Origin: UBA3910 sp002391465
GTDB lineage: Bacteria > Bacillota > Limnochordia > Darwinibacteriales > Darwinibacteriaceae
Length of the DNA stretch: 36,633 nt
Assembly (NCBI GenBank): GCA_030054835.1
Contig: JASGVS010000018.1
Span: 1 to 36,633 of the forward strand
Reading direction: 5' to 3'
The notes below the pieces were generated by a model, which saw nothing but the letters and a program-made list of their open reading frames with translations, was not told the DNA's origin and did not search any database. Positions 1 to 6,685 of the stretch are shown here, one piece after another. A program made the position numbers and the translations under genes. Numbering within the stretch: position 1 is the stretch's first letter; each line of letters opens with the position of its first letter.

Positions 1-150
1 ATAGTCTATGTGTCCTGTAACCCCGCAACTCTAGCCCGGGATTTGGCCATCCTTACCGAGGGAGGTTATTCTCCCGGTACGGTGCAGCCCGTTGATATGT
101 TTCCCTGGACGAGCCATGTTGAGTGCGGAGTTTTGATGTCAAGGGTGTAA
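1..150 (+). CDS. rlmD: 23S rRNA (uracil-5-)-methyltransferase, C-terminal fragment (RlmD/TrmA family)
   Basis: This is the last 49 codons of a gene that starts before the window, read in frame 1 and ending at TAA 148-150. The peptide contains VYVSCNPATLARDL, the SAM-fold segment with SCNP, and then PVDMFPWTSHVE, the C-terminal signature of the RumA/RlmD/TrmA family of SAM-dependent uracil-C5 RNA methyltransferases. The catalytic Cys, the TRAM domain and any Fe-S cysteines lie outside the window, so RlmD, RlmC and TrmA cannot be separated here; rlmD is the usual Bacillota assignment. A degenerate copy of this 3' end appears again near 1562-1640. Confidence 0.85.
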   Translation: MVYVSCNPATLARDLAILTEGGYSPGTVQPVDMFPWTSHVECGVLMSRV

Positions 151-201
151 GCCTTTTCTTGGGTTTTGGGAATTACGTAAAGGGAAGTAAGGGGGGATAA
201 C

Positions 202-1119
202 GTGGGGAAAATTGACAGGCTATATGCTATAACCACATATTTGCTGAACAAGGGTAAAACCACAGCCCGCGAGCTTTCCCAAAAATTCGAAGTGTCGGTA
301 CGCACAATTCAGCGTGATATGGACTCATTATGTCAAGCTGGGATTCCTATAGTGGCGGAAACTGGAGCAAATGGAGGTTATTATATTGCAGAGAATTTCC
401 GCATGGATGCACATACGGTGTCAAATGAAGATTACTCATTTATCCTCGCTTCCCTGAAGGGATTTTATTCTGCAATGAAAAGTCCAAAGATTATCTCAAC
501 TCTCGAGAAAGTTGCCTCGTTAACAAAAAACCCGGATAACACAATCATCCTTGATTTTTCAATACTGCGCGAGGGTGATAATCAGCTTTTGCAAATGCTC
601 CAGGATGCGATACATACAAAGCGCTCTGTCAGCTTCGAGTATACAAATACAGACAACATTACACGAATACATACCGTTGAACCGATAGCCGTCGTATACC
701 GGTGGTATTCTTGGTACTTGCTTGCTTATTCGGTTGTTAAGAGCGATTACAGAACATATAAGCTGATCAGAATGAGAAATGCAAAAATAACGGCTGCTAC
801 TTTTACGATGGAACATAAAAGAGCAGAAGAAATATTGCATGATATCGATAATCAGATGCCAAGAAAGCTTACCGAAATAACCGTTTACGTCAAATCGGAG
901 GCCCGTGCCAAGACCATTGAGTATCTTAACGGGATAATTACTCGTGAATATGATAATGACGATTGTGATATGAAACTGTATGTCATTGAAAATGAACACT
1001 TATGGTTTGGCACGCTGTTATCGCTTGGTGATGGGATTGTGATTAAGGCACCAGAGCATATTAGAAATCGTGTGTTTGAATCGGCGAAAAAAATAGTTTC
1101 TCTGTATCAAAAACTATGA
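202..1119 (+). CDS. YafY-type HTH/WYL-domain transcriptional regulator
   Basis: The 305-residue protein has an N-terminal HTH_11-type winged helix (about residues 1-60, with the recognition stretch SVRTIQRDMDSL and the wing GANGGYYI). The middle and C-terminal half carry a WYL domain, with WYSWYLLAY at about 170-178. Proteins of this class are DNA-binding regulators whose WYL domain senses a small ligand or nucleic acid. The start is GTG, 5 bases after a GGGGGG Shine-Dalgarno at 191-196. The RidA-like gene follows 62 bases downstream in the same direction and is a plausible target. The A+T content is visibly higher than in the rest of the window, and it sits just behind the rlmD stop, which suggests acquisition. 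Confidence 0.85.
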   Translation: MGKIDRLYAITTYLLNKGKTTARELSQKFEVSVRTIQRDMDSLCQAGIPIVAETGANGGYYIAENFRMDAHTVSNEDYSFILASLKGFYSAMKSPKIISTLEKVASLTKNPDNTIILDFSILREGDNQLLQMLQDAIHTKRSVSFEYTNTDNITRIHTVEPIAVVYRWYSWYLLAYSVVKSDYRTYKLIRMRNAKITAATFTMEHKRAEEILHDIDNQMPRKLTEITVYVKSEARAKTIEYLNGIITREYDNDDCDMKLYVIENEHLWFGTLLSLGDGIVIKAPEHIRNRVFESAKKIVSLYQKL

Positions 1120-1181
1120 CATAATGCTGTCGCAGTTTCTCTGTTAAAATTAACCTAAAAAAGTAACGGAGGAAATGAACT

Positions 1182-1547
1182 ATGACTAGTATTAAAAGAT
1201 ATCATGTAAACGAAGAAAACGCATGGTCAGAAATGGTAGAGGCGGGAGATTTTGTGTTTTTAAATTTCTGTGTAGGAAATGTTGGACAATCTGTTGAAGC
1301 ACAGATACATGGAGCATTGGATGATATGGAACACCATCTAGAAGAGATTGGTTTGACTCTAGAATCTGTGGTCAAGGTAGATGTTTTGTTGAGAGATCCA
1401 TGGGATCTACCTATCGTGGAAAAGGTTTTTAATAAACGTTTCGCTGGTAAGTATCCCGCAAGAAAAACGATCCAGACAGATTTTGCACATTTTGGTGGTC
1501 CAGATGGGCTTCATGCCCAAATTGATGCAATTGCGTATAAAAAATAA
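1182..1547 (+). CDS. RidA/YjgF/UK114-family protein
   Basis: The 121-residue length is typical for RidA, the trimeric enamine/imine deaminase family. The family core is recognisable: KVDVLLRD, then FAGKYPARKTIQTDF with the conserved PAR arginine that anchors substrate carboxylates, and the C-terminal QIDAIAYKK. In classical RidA the last motif is usually E-I-E-A-I-A. Here the Glu next to the active site appears as Asp, so this may be an Rid subfamily member rather than true RidA. A good GGAGG Shine-Dalgarno precedes the ATG. It follows the WYL regulator with no visible terminator between them and shares its A+T-rich composition, so the two probably travelled together. Confidence 0.8.
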   Translation: MTSIKRYHVNEENAWSEMVEAGDFVFLNFCVGNVGQSVEAQIHGALDDMEHHLEEIGLTLESVVKVDVLLRDPWDLPIVEKVFNKRFAGKYPARKTIQTDFAHFGGPDGLHAQIDAIAYKK

Positions 1548-1561
1548 GCCGCATAAAATAA

Positions 1562-1640
1562 CTGAAAACCCCATTGACATGTTTCCACGAACAGGTTGCT
1601 GTAAAAACGGCCGCATAGACATCAAGAGTGTGTGGTATTG
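1562..1640 (+). pseudogene. Degenerate copy of an rlmD 3' end
   Basis: Translating around 1558-1595 gives ENPIDMFPRTG, which matches the RlmD C-terminal signature PVDMFPWTS found intact at 88-114. At the DNA level about 17 of 23 bases match from 1570. A second block, GACATCAAGAGTGT at 1618, matches GATGTCAAGGGTGT at 135 at 11 of 14 positions. The distance between blocks is 48 versus 47 bases, so the two stretches are colinear with a one-base indel. The reading frame is broken after the first block and no start is present. I read it as a remnant; it is too short to say whether it came from this gene or a paralogue. Confidence 0.5.
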
Positions 1641-1732
1641 GTGTCACGTCCTAACCCGGCATGGGAAAACCAGCGTGGGACGAAAAGAGGGATGACGGTA
1701 CTGGAAAACCCATCCCTGCGGGAGGAAATCAA

Positions 1733-2137
1733 ATGGACAAGCCCGTGCTGAACCCTGAAGTGACAGCATTTCTTGAGGAAATGAACCACCCCCTCATAGA
1801 ACTCATAGAGTATCTGCGCGGAATCATCTTGAGCACCGACCCGAATTTGGTGGAGGGTATTAAGTGGAATGGTCCAAACTACAGCCTTGACGGTAAAGAC
1901 CGTGTTACGCTGAAGATATACCCGCCAAAGCAGGTTCAGGTAATCCTTCACCGCGGTGCGAAGGTGAAGGAGCAGCCCGTGCAGCGACTGCTTGTGGACG
2001 AGTACCCCATGCTGGAGTGGAAAGTAAACGATAGGGCGGTTCTAACCTTTAGGAGCCTGGCAGAGCTCGAACGCTGCCAGGCTGTTGTCCGAGAGATTGT
2101 TGCCAAGTGGCTTGTGGTATGGAAGAATGACAGGTAG
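1733..2137 (+). CDS. DUF1801 domain protein
   Basis: This small 134-residue protein belongs to the DUF1801 (YdhG-like) family. It shows NPEVTAFLEEMNHPLIELIEYLRGII followed by EGIKWNGPNYS and a C-terminal helix pair. Members have a small alpha/beta fold and no established biochemical role. The ATG at 1733 is chosen because GGAGG lies at 1721-1725; an in-frame ATG at 1661 has no good ribosome site and would extend into non-conserved sequence. It is the first gene of a tightly spaced co-directional run ending at 5836. The family assignment is good, the function unknown. Confidence 0.75.
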   Translation: MDKPVLNPEVTAFLEEMNHPLIELIEYLRGIILSTDPNLVEGIKWNGPNYSLDGKDRVTLKIYPPKQVQVILHRGAKVKEQPVQRLLVDEYPMLEWKVNDRAVLTFRSLAELERCQAVVREIVAKWLVVWKNDR

Positions 2138-2180
2138 TTTAGGTACCGATTTGGGCAAGGATAGAAGGACGAAGAGGCAT

Positions 2181-3236
2181 ATGCTTACTCCTGAGATACT
2201 AAAGCTCTATGGTTTGAAAACAGCTGAACCACTGGAAATTCATGATTCCTCGCACGGCGAACAGGATCGGCGCTTAGTCTATGTAGTGGAATCGCCAGAG
2301 TGGGGCAAGCTCGCTATAAAAGTGACGAGAAATTCCTTCACCACACCTGAGCGGGTGCGGGGATGGGCAGAGCTGATTGAACACTACAACAAGCTTGGTA
2401 TCTACTGCCCAAGGATCGTACGCAGCAGAAACGGTGACTACAGTGCGATGGTGGGCGGCTATCTTGTCTATGCCGAAGAGTATATGAGGTATGAGCCGGC
2501 CAACAGCTGGGGAGAATTGGCCGCGGGCAAGCTGCAGTACAAGCCGGAGCTTTATAAATCTATTGGCCTAGTTGCCGCCAACCCTGCACCCCTTGTGCCT
2601 TGGCACACCGCTTTTTGCCTTTATGATAAGTTTGATGAGACGGACGAGTACGATGAGAATTTCGAGTGCGCTGTGAAAATCCGAGAGATCTATGTTTCGC
2701 ACATTCACGAACATGCAGACCGCATGAATAGGCTGTTTGAAGCATACTGTCGCCGGCGCGAAGAGTTCGAGCCCGTGTACCGCAGTCTTCCCAAGGCAGT
2801 GTTTCAGGGGGATCTAAACTCGTCCAACGTGCTTGTCACTCAGACCGGCCATTTTGCCGGCCTAATCGATTTCAACCTTTCGGGTACAGAGACAATCCTG
2901 AACTACGCATTTTGTGAGAGTTTCTGTTCCCTTGATGGCGGAGAAGGCGGGATTGCTCTGCTGATGGACACAGCAGCCCTAAGGGAACGGGATAGGCGGA
3001 CCGCACAAAGCCTAGCCTGGATAGGAGAACACTACAAGTTCACTGAGACTGAGCGCGAAGCGTTCAACGAGTACTACAACATAGTCGCTCCCTTTCGCTG
3101 GACCTATCAAGGGTTTTTCATGGGGTTGCTTACCAACCGAGACAGGTATCCCCATGGCAGGAGGTATGCTGGTTTGATCTTGGACTGGATGGAGTACCAG
3201 GCAACGAGGAAGGATGTTGTGGACCTGCTGCCATAA
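2181..3236 (+). CDS. Aminoglycoside phosphotransferase (APH)-fold kinase
   Basis: The 351-residue protein has the APH/choline-kinase fold. An N-lobe carries LAIKVTRNS, with K as the likely ATP lysine. The C-lobe has a Brenner motif FQGDLNSSNVLV (catalytic D211, N216) and GLIDFN (metal-binding D230). The usual His of H-x-D is replaced by Gln, which occurs in some family members. The substrate cannot be read from sequence; aminoglycosides, macrolides, sugars and amino alcohols are all possible. The start at ATG 2181 follows GAAGAGG closely. An in-frame ATG at 2127 would overlap the previous gene by 11 bases. It sits near an ANT(6)-like gene and a GNAT gene, a setting common for modification or resistance enzymes. 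Confidence 0.75.
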   Translation: MLTPEILKLYGLKTAEPLEIHDSSHGEQDRRLVYVVESPEWGKLAIKVTRNSFTTPERVRGWAELIEHYNKLGIYCPRIVRSRNGDYSAMVGGYLVYAEEYMRYEPANSWGELAAGKLQYKPELYKSIGLVAANPAPLVPWHTAFCLYDKFDETDEYDENFECAVKIREIYVSHIHEHADRMNRLFEAYCRRREEFEPVYRSLPKAVFQGDLNSSNVLVTQTGHFAGLIDFNLSGTETILNYAFCESFCSLDGGEGGIALLMDTAALRERDRRTAQSLAWIGEHYKFTETEREAFNEYYNIVAPFRWTYQGFFMGLLTNRDRYPHGRRYAGLILDWMEYQATRKDVVDLLP

Positions 3237-3266
3237 GTGAGTGATACGGAAGGAGTCTTATACATT

Positions 3267-3617
3267 ATGAGCAACGAACGCGTTTTCAAAATGGCTTTTT
3301 CTAGAGTCTACCCCCTGCTAGTGAATAAGGCTGAGCGCAAAGGCCGCACAAAAGAAGAGGTCGATGAGATAATCTTTTGGCTCACGGGTTATGACGAAGT
3401 GAGTCTCCAGGAACAGCTGGACAAAAACGTTGACTATGAGACCTTTTTTGGTCAAGCTCCGCAGATGAATCCAAATTCCGAGAAGATAACCGGTGTGGTG
3501 TGCGGCGTGCGTGTTGAAAACATTGAAGACCCACTCATGCAGAAAATCCGCTGGCTGGATAAACTAATCGACGAGTTGGCCAAAGGAAAGTCCATGGAAA
3601 AAATTCTGCGCAGCTAG
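3267..3617 (+). CDS. DUF2200 domain protein
   Basis: The 116-residue protein matches the DUF2200 pattern: ERVFKMAFSRVYPLLVNKAERKG, then EVDEIIFWLTGYD, and later MNPNSEKITGVVCGVRVE with the C-terminal PLMQKIRWLDKLIDELAKGK. It is a small cytosolic protein of unknown role and is widespread as a single-domain protein. The ATG at 3267 is preceded by AAGGAG at about 3250. A GTG at 3237, directly after the upstream stop, is in frame but has no ribosome site. Co-directional spacing with the APH-like gene suggests a shared transcript. Confidence 0.75.
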   Translation: MSNERVFKMAFSRVYPLLVNKAERKGRTKEEVDEIIFWLTGYDEVSLQEQLDKNVDYETFFGQAPQMNPNSEKITGVVCGVRVENIEDPLMQKIRWLDKLIDELAKGKSMEKILRS

Positions 3618-3637
3618 GAATACCACGGAGGTTAGCT

Positions 3638-4066
3638 ATGGAAGTTGCTTACTGCGACACAAAAAAGGACCTACCAGCAGAACAGTTATATCGTCTGTTT
3701 GCCGCGGCAGGTTGGACAGGCTCTGAAAAGGCCCCTGATCCCCATATGTTGGAGAATTTTAACGCTCCGTTTATCAACTCAACGCTGGTAGTATCCGCTT
3801 GGGACGGTGAGCGTCTGGTTGGAACGGTAAGGGTTTTGAGCGACAGGATCATCAGATCTGTGATTTACGATTTGGTAGTGGATCCCGAATATCGTAACAG
3901 GGGTATAGGCCGAGAATTACTGCGACGATGCCTTGCACATTTTCCCGATACCGAGTGGTTGGTCCAAACAGAGAAGCATACAGCCCGTTACTATCAGAGG
4001 CTTGGTTTTGGGGTCTATAGCGATGTGGCACTTACCATACCATCCAAGTATCAGGTGGGCCAATAG
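3638..4066 (+). CDS. GNAT-family N-acetyltransferase
   Basis: The 142-residue protein has the standard GNAT layout. A central strand LVGTVRVLSD leads into motif A, DLVVDPEYRNRGIGRELL, whose R-x-x-G-x-G (87-RNRGIG) binds the acetyl-CoA pyrophosphate. The C-terminal YYQRLGFGVY is motif B. The acceptor substrate is unknown; it resembles small generic GNATs rather than a named aminoglycoside acetyltransferase. A strong GGAGG lies 7 bases before the ATG. It lies between DUF2200 and the ANT(6)-like gene in the same accessory run. Confidence 0.85.
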   Translation: MEVAYCDTKKDLPAEQLYRLFAAAGWTGSEKAPDPHMLENFNAPFINSTLVVSAWDGERLVGTVRVLSDRIIRSVIYDLVVDPEYRNRGIGRELLRRCLAHFPDTEWLVQTEKHTARYYQRLGFGVYSDVALTIPSKYQVGQ

Positions 4067-4106
4067 GACCCGTGGTTTTTTACGTGAGCGGGAGAAGGGG
4101 AGAGCG

Positions 4107-4958
4107 ATGCGAACAGAAAAAGAAATGATGGAACTCATTTTGTCTACGGCGCAGGAGGACGAGCGCATCCGCCTTGTCACACTGGAAGGGTCACGGGCCA
4201 ATGTAAATGTACCCAAAGATGAGTTTCAAGATTACGATATCACCTATTTCGTAACCGATATGGGATCGTTTCTTGGGAGTGACGATTGGCTTGATCGGTT
4301 TGGCGAAAGGATCATCATGCAGAAACCAGAGGATATGGAACTGTTTCCACCACATGAACCGGGCTTCTCCTATCTGATGCTTTTCACTGACGGAAATAGA
4401 ATCGACTTAACTTTCCTGCCCCTGATAGAGCTGGACGATTATCTGCAGCGAGATAAGCTTGTCAAAGTTTTGCTCGACAAGGACGGCATAATCGCCAGGG
4501 AAGTGATTCCCACAGACGAAGATTACCATGTTAAAAAGCCAAGTCCGGGTCAGTACCATGACTGCTGTAATGAATTCTGGTGGGTCACCCCCTATGTGGT
4601 GAAAGGACTATGCCGGAAAGAGATACTTTTTGCCATCGCCCACATGGACATCCTCCGCTCTGAACTTCTGCGGATGATGGCTTGGAAAGTTGGCATTGAG
4701 ACAGGATTTTCCCTGAGTGTTGGCAAAAACTGCAAATATTTGGAGAGGTATGTATCTGCCGAACTCTGGGACAGACTGCTCTCCACCTACCGGACTGATT
4801 CTTATGAAAGCGCTTGGCAGTCACTCTTTCTCTGCCTCCAGTTGTTTCGGGATGTGTCTAAGGAGGTTGGGGAGCGGCTTGGCTATGTTTATCCCGACTA
4901 TGATGAGAGAGTAACCGCATACACTGAGGCAGTATACCAAAAGTATGGGAAAGACTAA
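4107..4958 (+). CDS. ANT(6)/AadK-like nucleotidyltransferase
   Basis: The 283-residue length equals that of the AadK/ANT(6) streptomycin 6-adenylyltransferase family (about 284). The N-terminus MRTEKEMMELILSTA is nearly the family consensus. The nucleotidyltransferase core G28-S29-R30 with D42-Y-D44 and the third Asp in NRIDLTF (D100) supplies the metal-binding carboxylates. The C-terminal helical part has EFWWVTPYVVKGLCRKEI, also typical. Family members transfer AMP to streptomycin; activity here is inferred only. The start at ATG 4107 follows GGAGAAGGGG and matches the family N-terminus, whereas the open frame upstream does not. The APH-like gene nearby fits a modification-enzyme cluster. 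Confidence 0.85.
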   Translation: MRTEKEMMELILSTAQEDERIRLVTLEGSRANVNVPKDEFQDYDITYFVTDMGSFLGSDDWLDRFGERIIMQKPEDMELFPPHEPGFSYLMLFTDGNRIDLTFLPLIELDDYLQRDKLVKVLLDKDGIIAREVIPTDEDYHVKKPSPGQYHDCCNEFWWVTPYVVKGLCRKEILFAIAHMDILRSELLRMMAWKVGIETGFSLSVGKNCKYLERYVSAELWDRLLSTYRTDSYESAWQSLFLCLQLFRDVSKEVGERLGYVYPDYDERVTAYTEAVYQKYGKD

Positions 4959-4966
4959 TAATAGGG

Positions 4967-5359
4967 GTGAATGATCTGAGCAGAACAGAGCAAAAAATCA
5001 CTACATACCTGCTGTTCCAAGATGGCAGGGCAGAGGAGGCTATGGAGTTTTATGTCTCCCTGTTTAAGAACTCGGAGATAATCGAGAAAGACTACAGCAA
5101 TGGGGATATGCTCGGCATCTTCAGCCTGAACGGACAGCGTTTTATGTGCCTGGAAAGCAGCATTCCGCACCGGTTTGGCTTTACACCAGCAATGTCTCTG
5201 TACGTGACCTGTGAAACTAAGGAAGAGGTAGACGAGCTCTTTGCGGCTCTGTCCAAAGATGGCGAAGTGCTTATGCCTCTCGGTTCCTATCCCTTCAGCG
5301 AGCGGTTTGCTTGGGTTGTCGACCGATTTGGTGTTTCCTGGCAGTTGGTATTGGAGTAG
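4967..5359 (+). CDS. PhnB-like VOC superfamily protein
   Basis: The 130-residue protein has the PhnB/3-demethylubiquinone-methyltransferase-like VOC fold. The start EQKITTYLLFQDGRAEEAMEFYVSLFKNSEI is the family hallmark, and the end is ERFAWVVDRFGVSWQLVLE. Members are small dimers whose substrates are mostly unknown; some relatives bind antibiotics such as fosfomycin or bleomycin. The GTG start is 8 bases after the previous stop with only a weak purine stretch (AGGGG), suggesting translational coupling. No metal-binding set can be assigned with certainty. Confidence 0.8.
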   Translation: MNDLSRTEQKITTYLLFQDGRAEEAMEFYVSLFKNSEIIEKDYSNGDMLGIFSLNGQRFMCLESSIPHRFGFTPAMSLYVTCETKEEVDELFAALSKDGEVLMPLGSYPFSERFAWVVDRFGVSWQLVLE

Positions 5360-5362
5360 GCA

Positions 5363-5836
5363 ATGGCTGTTGTGTTCATTACCGGGATGTCGGGAGTTGG
5401 CAAGTCGGCTGTCCTAGATCATCTGAGGAACATGGGGTATAACGCGGTAGATACCGATTATGATTATGTACTTGAAATTCAGGGTAGGGACGGTACGGAA
5501 AGGTATTGGGATATAGAGAAAGTCGCATCCCTGTTGGAGGAACACATGCATTCCCATTTGTTTCTCTCCGGGTGCTGTGATAACCAGGGTCAGTTCTACG
5601 GGCAGTTCGATCACGTTGTTCTGTTGACCTGTGATTTAGATGTTATGTTGTCCAGAGTGGAGAATCGAAGCAGCAACCCTTACGGTAAGACTGAAGCCGA
5701 GAGGGCGGAGATCATCGACAACTACAAAAACGTCCTTCCCCTTTTGTACAGGCGTGCCACACTAGTGATAGATACAACCAACATTTCAGTTTCTCAAGTC
5801 GCAGAGGAGATCCTTGCCTTACTGAAGGATGCTTAG
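5363..5836 (+). CDS. Small P-loop kinase-like protein (AAA_18/shikimate-kinase-like)
   Basis: The 157-residue protein starts with a Walker A loop, FITGMSGVGKSAV (residues 6-17). DTDYDYV follows, at the place where small-molecule kinases hold their substrate-side acidic pair. LFLSGCCDN and HVVLLTCDLDVMLSRVENR resemble the nucleoside/gluconate-kinase-like lid region. It is a small NTP-binding phosphotransferase of unknown substrate. It begins three bases after the PhnB-like stop, with GGAG just upstream, and is the last gene of the accessory run. The kinase superfamily is clear, the substrate is not. Confidence 0.75.
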   Translation: MAVVFITGMSGVGKSAVLDHLRNMGYNAVDTDYDYVLEIQGRDGTERYWDIEKVASLLEEHMHSHLFLSGCCDNQGQFYGQFDHVVLLTCDLDVMLSRVENRSSNPYGKTEAERAEIIDNYKNVLPLLYRRATLVIDTTNISVSQVAEEILALLKDA

Positions 5837-5868
5837 GTAGTACGGGATTCGCACAATAAATAACTATG

Positions 5869-5897
5869 TTGCTAATAATAACCATTCGTGATAGAAT
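5869..5897 (+). promoter_or_regulatory. Sigma-70-type promoter for wrbA
   Basis: TTGCTA (5869-5874) is separated by 17 bases from TAGAAT (5892-5897). The roughly 90-base leader that follows holds two tandem 8-mers, AAGTAAGC and AAGTAAGT (5900-5915), and the reverse complement ACTTACTT (5969-5976) just ahead of the ribosome site. An operator or a fold in the leader is possible. Confidence 0.6.
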
Positions 5898-5994
5898 CTA
5901 AGTAAGCAAGTAAGTTAATCACCTCATTTTGGTATGTTGATGTATAGAGACTTGATGAACGAACAAAGACTTACTTAAGAAAGGTGGAGATGTT

Positions 5995-6612
5995 GTGAGT
6001 GATATCAAACTAGCGATTGTATATTACAGTTCTGGAGGCACGAACTATCAACTGGCCCAGTGGGCAGCGGAGGGAGCTAGGGAAGCGGGAGCAGAGGTAA
6101 AGATCTTTAGAGTCCCCGAACTGGCACCCCAATCGGTAATTGACAATGTACCAAGCTGGAAAGCCCATCTGGAGGCAACCAAGGATGTACCTGAAGTGAA
6201 ACCGGCTGACCTTGATTGGGCAGACGCGATCATTTTCAGTGTACCCACTAGGTTTGGCGTGATGGCTTCCCAATTGAAGCAGTTCCTAGACACAACCGGT
6301 GGGCTGTGGGCCCAGGGGAAACTGAACAATAAGGTTGTTAGTGCCATGTCATCGGCGCAGAACCCGCATGGCGGTCAAGAGGCTACCATCCTCTCCCTGT
6401 ATACCATGATGTACCATTGGGGAGCCATCGTAGCCGCACCGGGGTATACCGATGAGTCCATTTTCCGGGGAGGCGGAAACCCCTACGGCACCAGCGTTAC
6501 CGTTGCTCAGGACGGCAAGATGGTGGAAGATGTGGAACCGGCAGTAAAACACCAAGCAAAGCGCACGGTGGAAGTTGCCAAATGGCTCAAGAAGGGCAGA
6601 GAAAACAGTTAG
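5995..6612 (+). CDS. wrbA: WrbA-type NAD(P)H:quinone oxidoreductase / flavodoxin family
   Basis: The 205-residue protein has the flavodoxin fold of WrbA. The FMN phosphate loop is YYSSGGTNYQLA near the N-terminus, followed by ADAIIFSVPTRFGVMASQLKQFLD and the WrbA signature around SSAQNPHGGQEATILSLY. WrbA enzymes are tetrameric FMN enzymes that reduce quinones by two electrons and limit redox stress. The start is GTG, 4 bases after AAGGTGGAGA; the earlier ATG and TTG run into stops at once. It has its own promoter and terminator, so it is a single-gene unit. Confidence 0.88.
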   Translation: MSDIKLAIVYYSSGGTNYQLAQWAAEGAREAGAEVKIFRVPELAPQSVIDNVPSWKAHLEATKDVPEVKPADLDWADAIIFSVPTRFGVMASQLKQFLDTTGGLWAQGKLNNKVVSAMSSAQNPHGGQEATILSLYTMMYHWGAIVAAPGYTDESIFRGGGNPYGTSVTVAQDGKMVEDVEPAVKHQAKRTVEVAKWLKKGRENS

Positions 6613-6626
6613 CATACAGTCAGAGA

Positions 6627-6660
6627 ATGGGCTTTCGGCAGTTGCCAAAAGCCCATTTTT
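6627..6660 (+). terminator. Rho-independent terminator after wrbA
   Basis: A 9-bp stem ATGGGCTTT/AAAGCCCAT with a 12-base loop ends in a TTTT run. It sits 14 bases after the wrbA stop and also marks the 3' boundary of the convergent ABC importer operon. Confidence 0.8.
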
Positions 6661-6685
6661 GTTCTTCACTTCTCTTTACGAGTGT

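Noticed and set aside
1640..1732. Second group II intron fragment (CCGGCATGGG-like stretch)
   Set aside because: No GTGYG start, no domain I blocks such as AAGGGTGTCC and no domain V-like hairpin; the similarity is limited to a few bases.
1733..5836. Integron cassette array, given the small single-domain genes (DUF1801, GNAT, VOC, APH)
   Set aside because: Gaps are as short as 3 bases and no attC-like paired GTTRRRY/RYYYAAC sites or integrase are visible.
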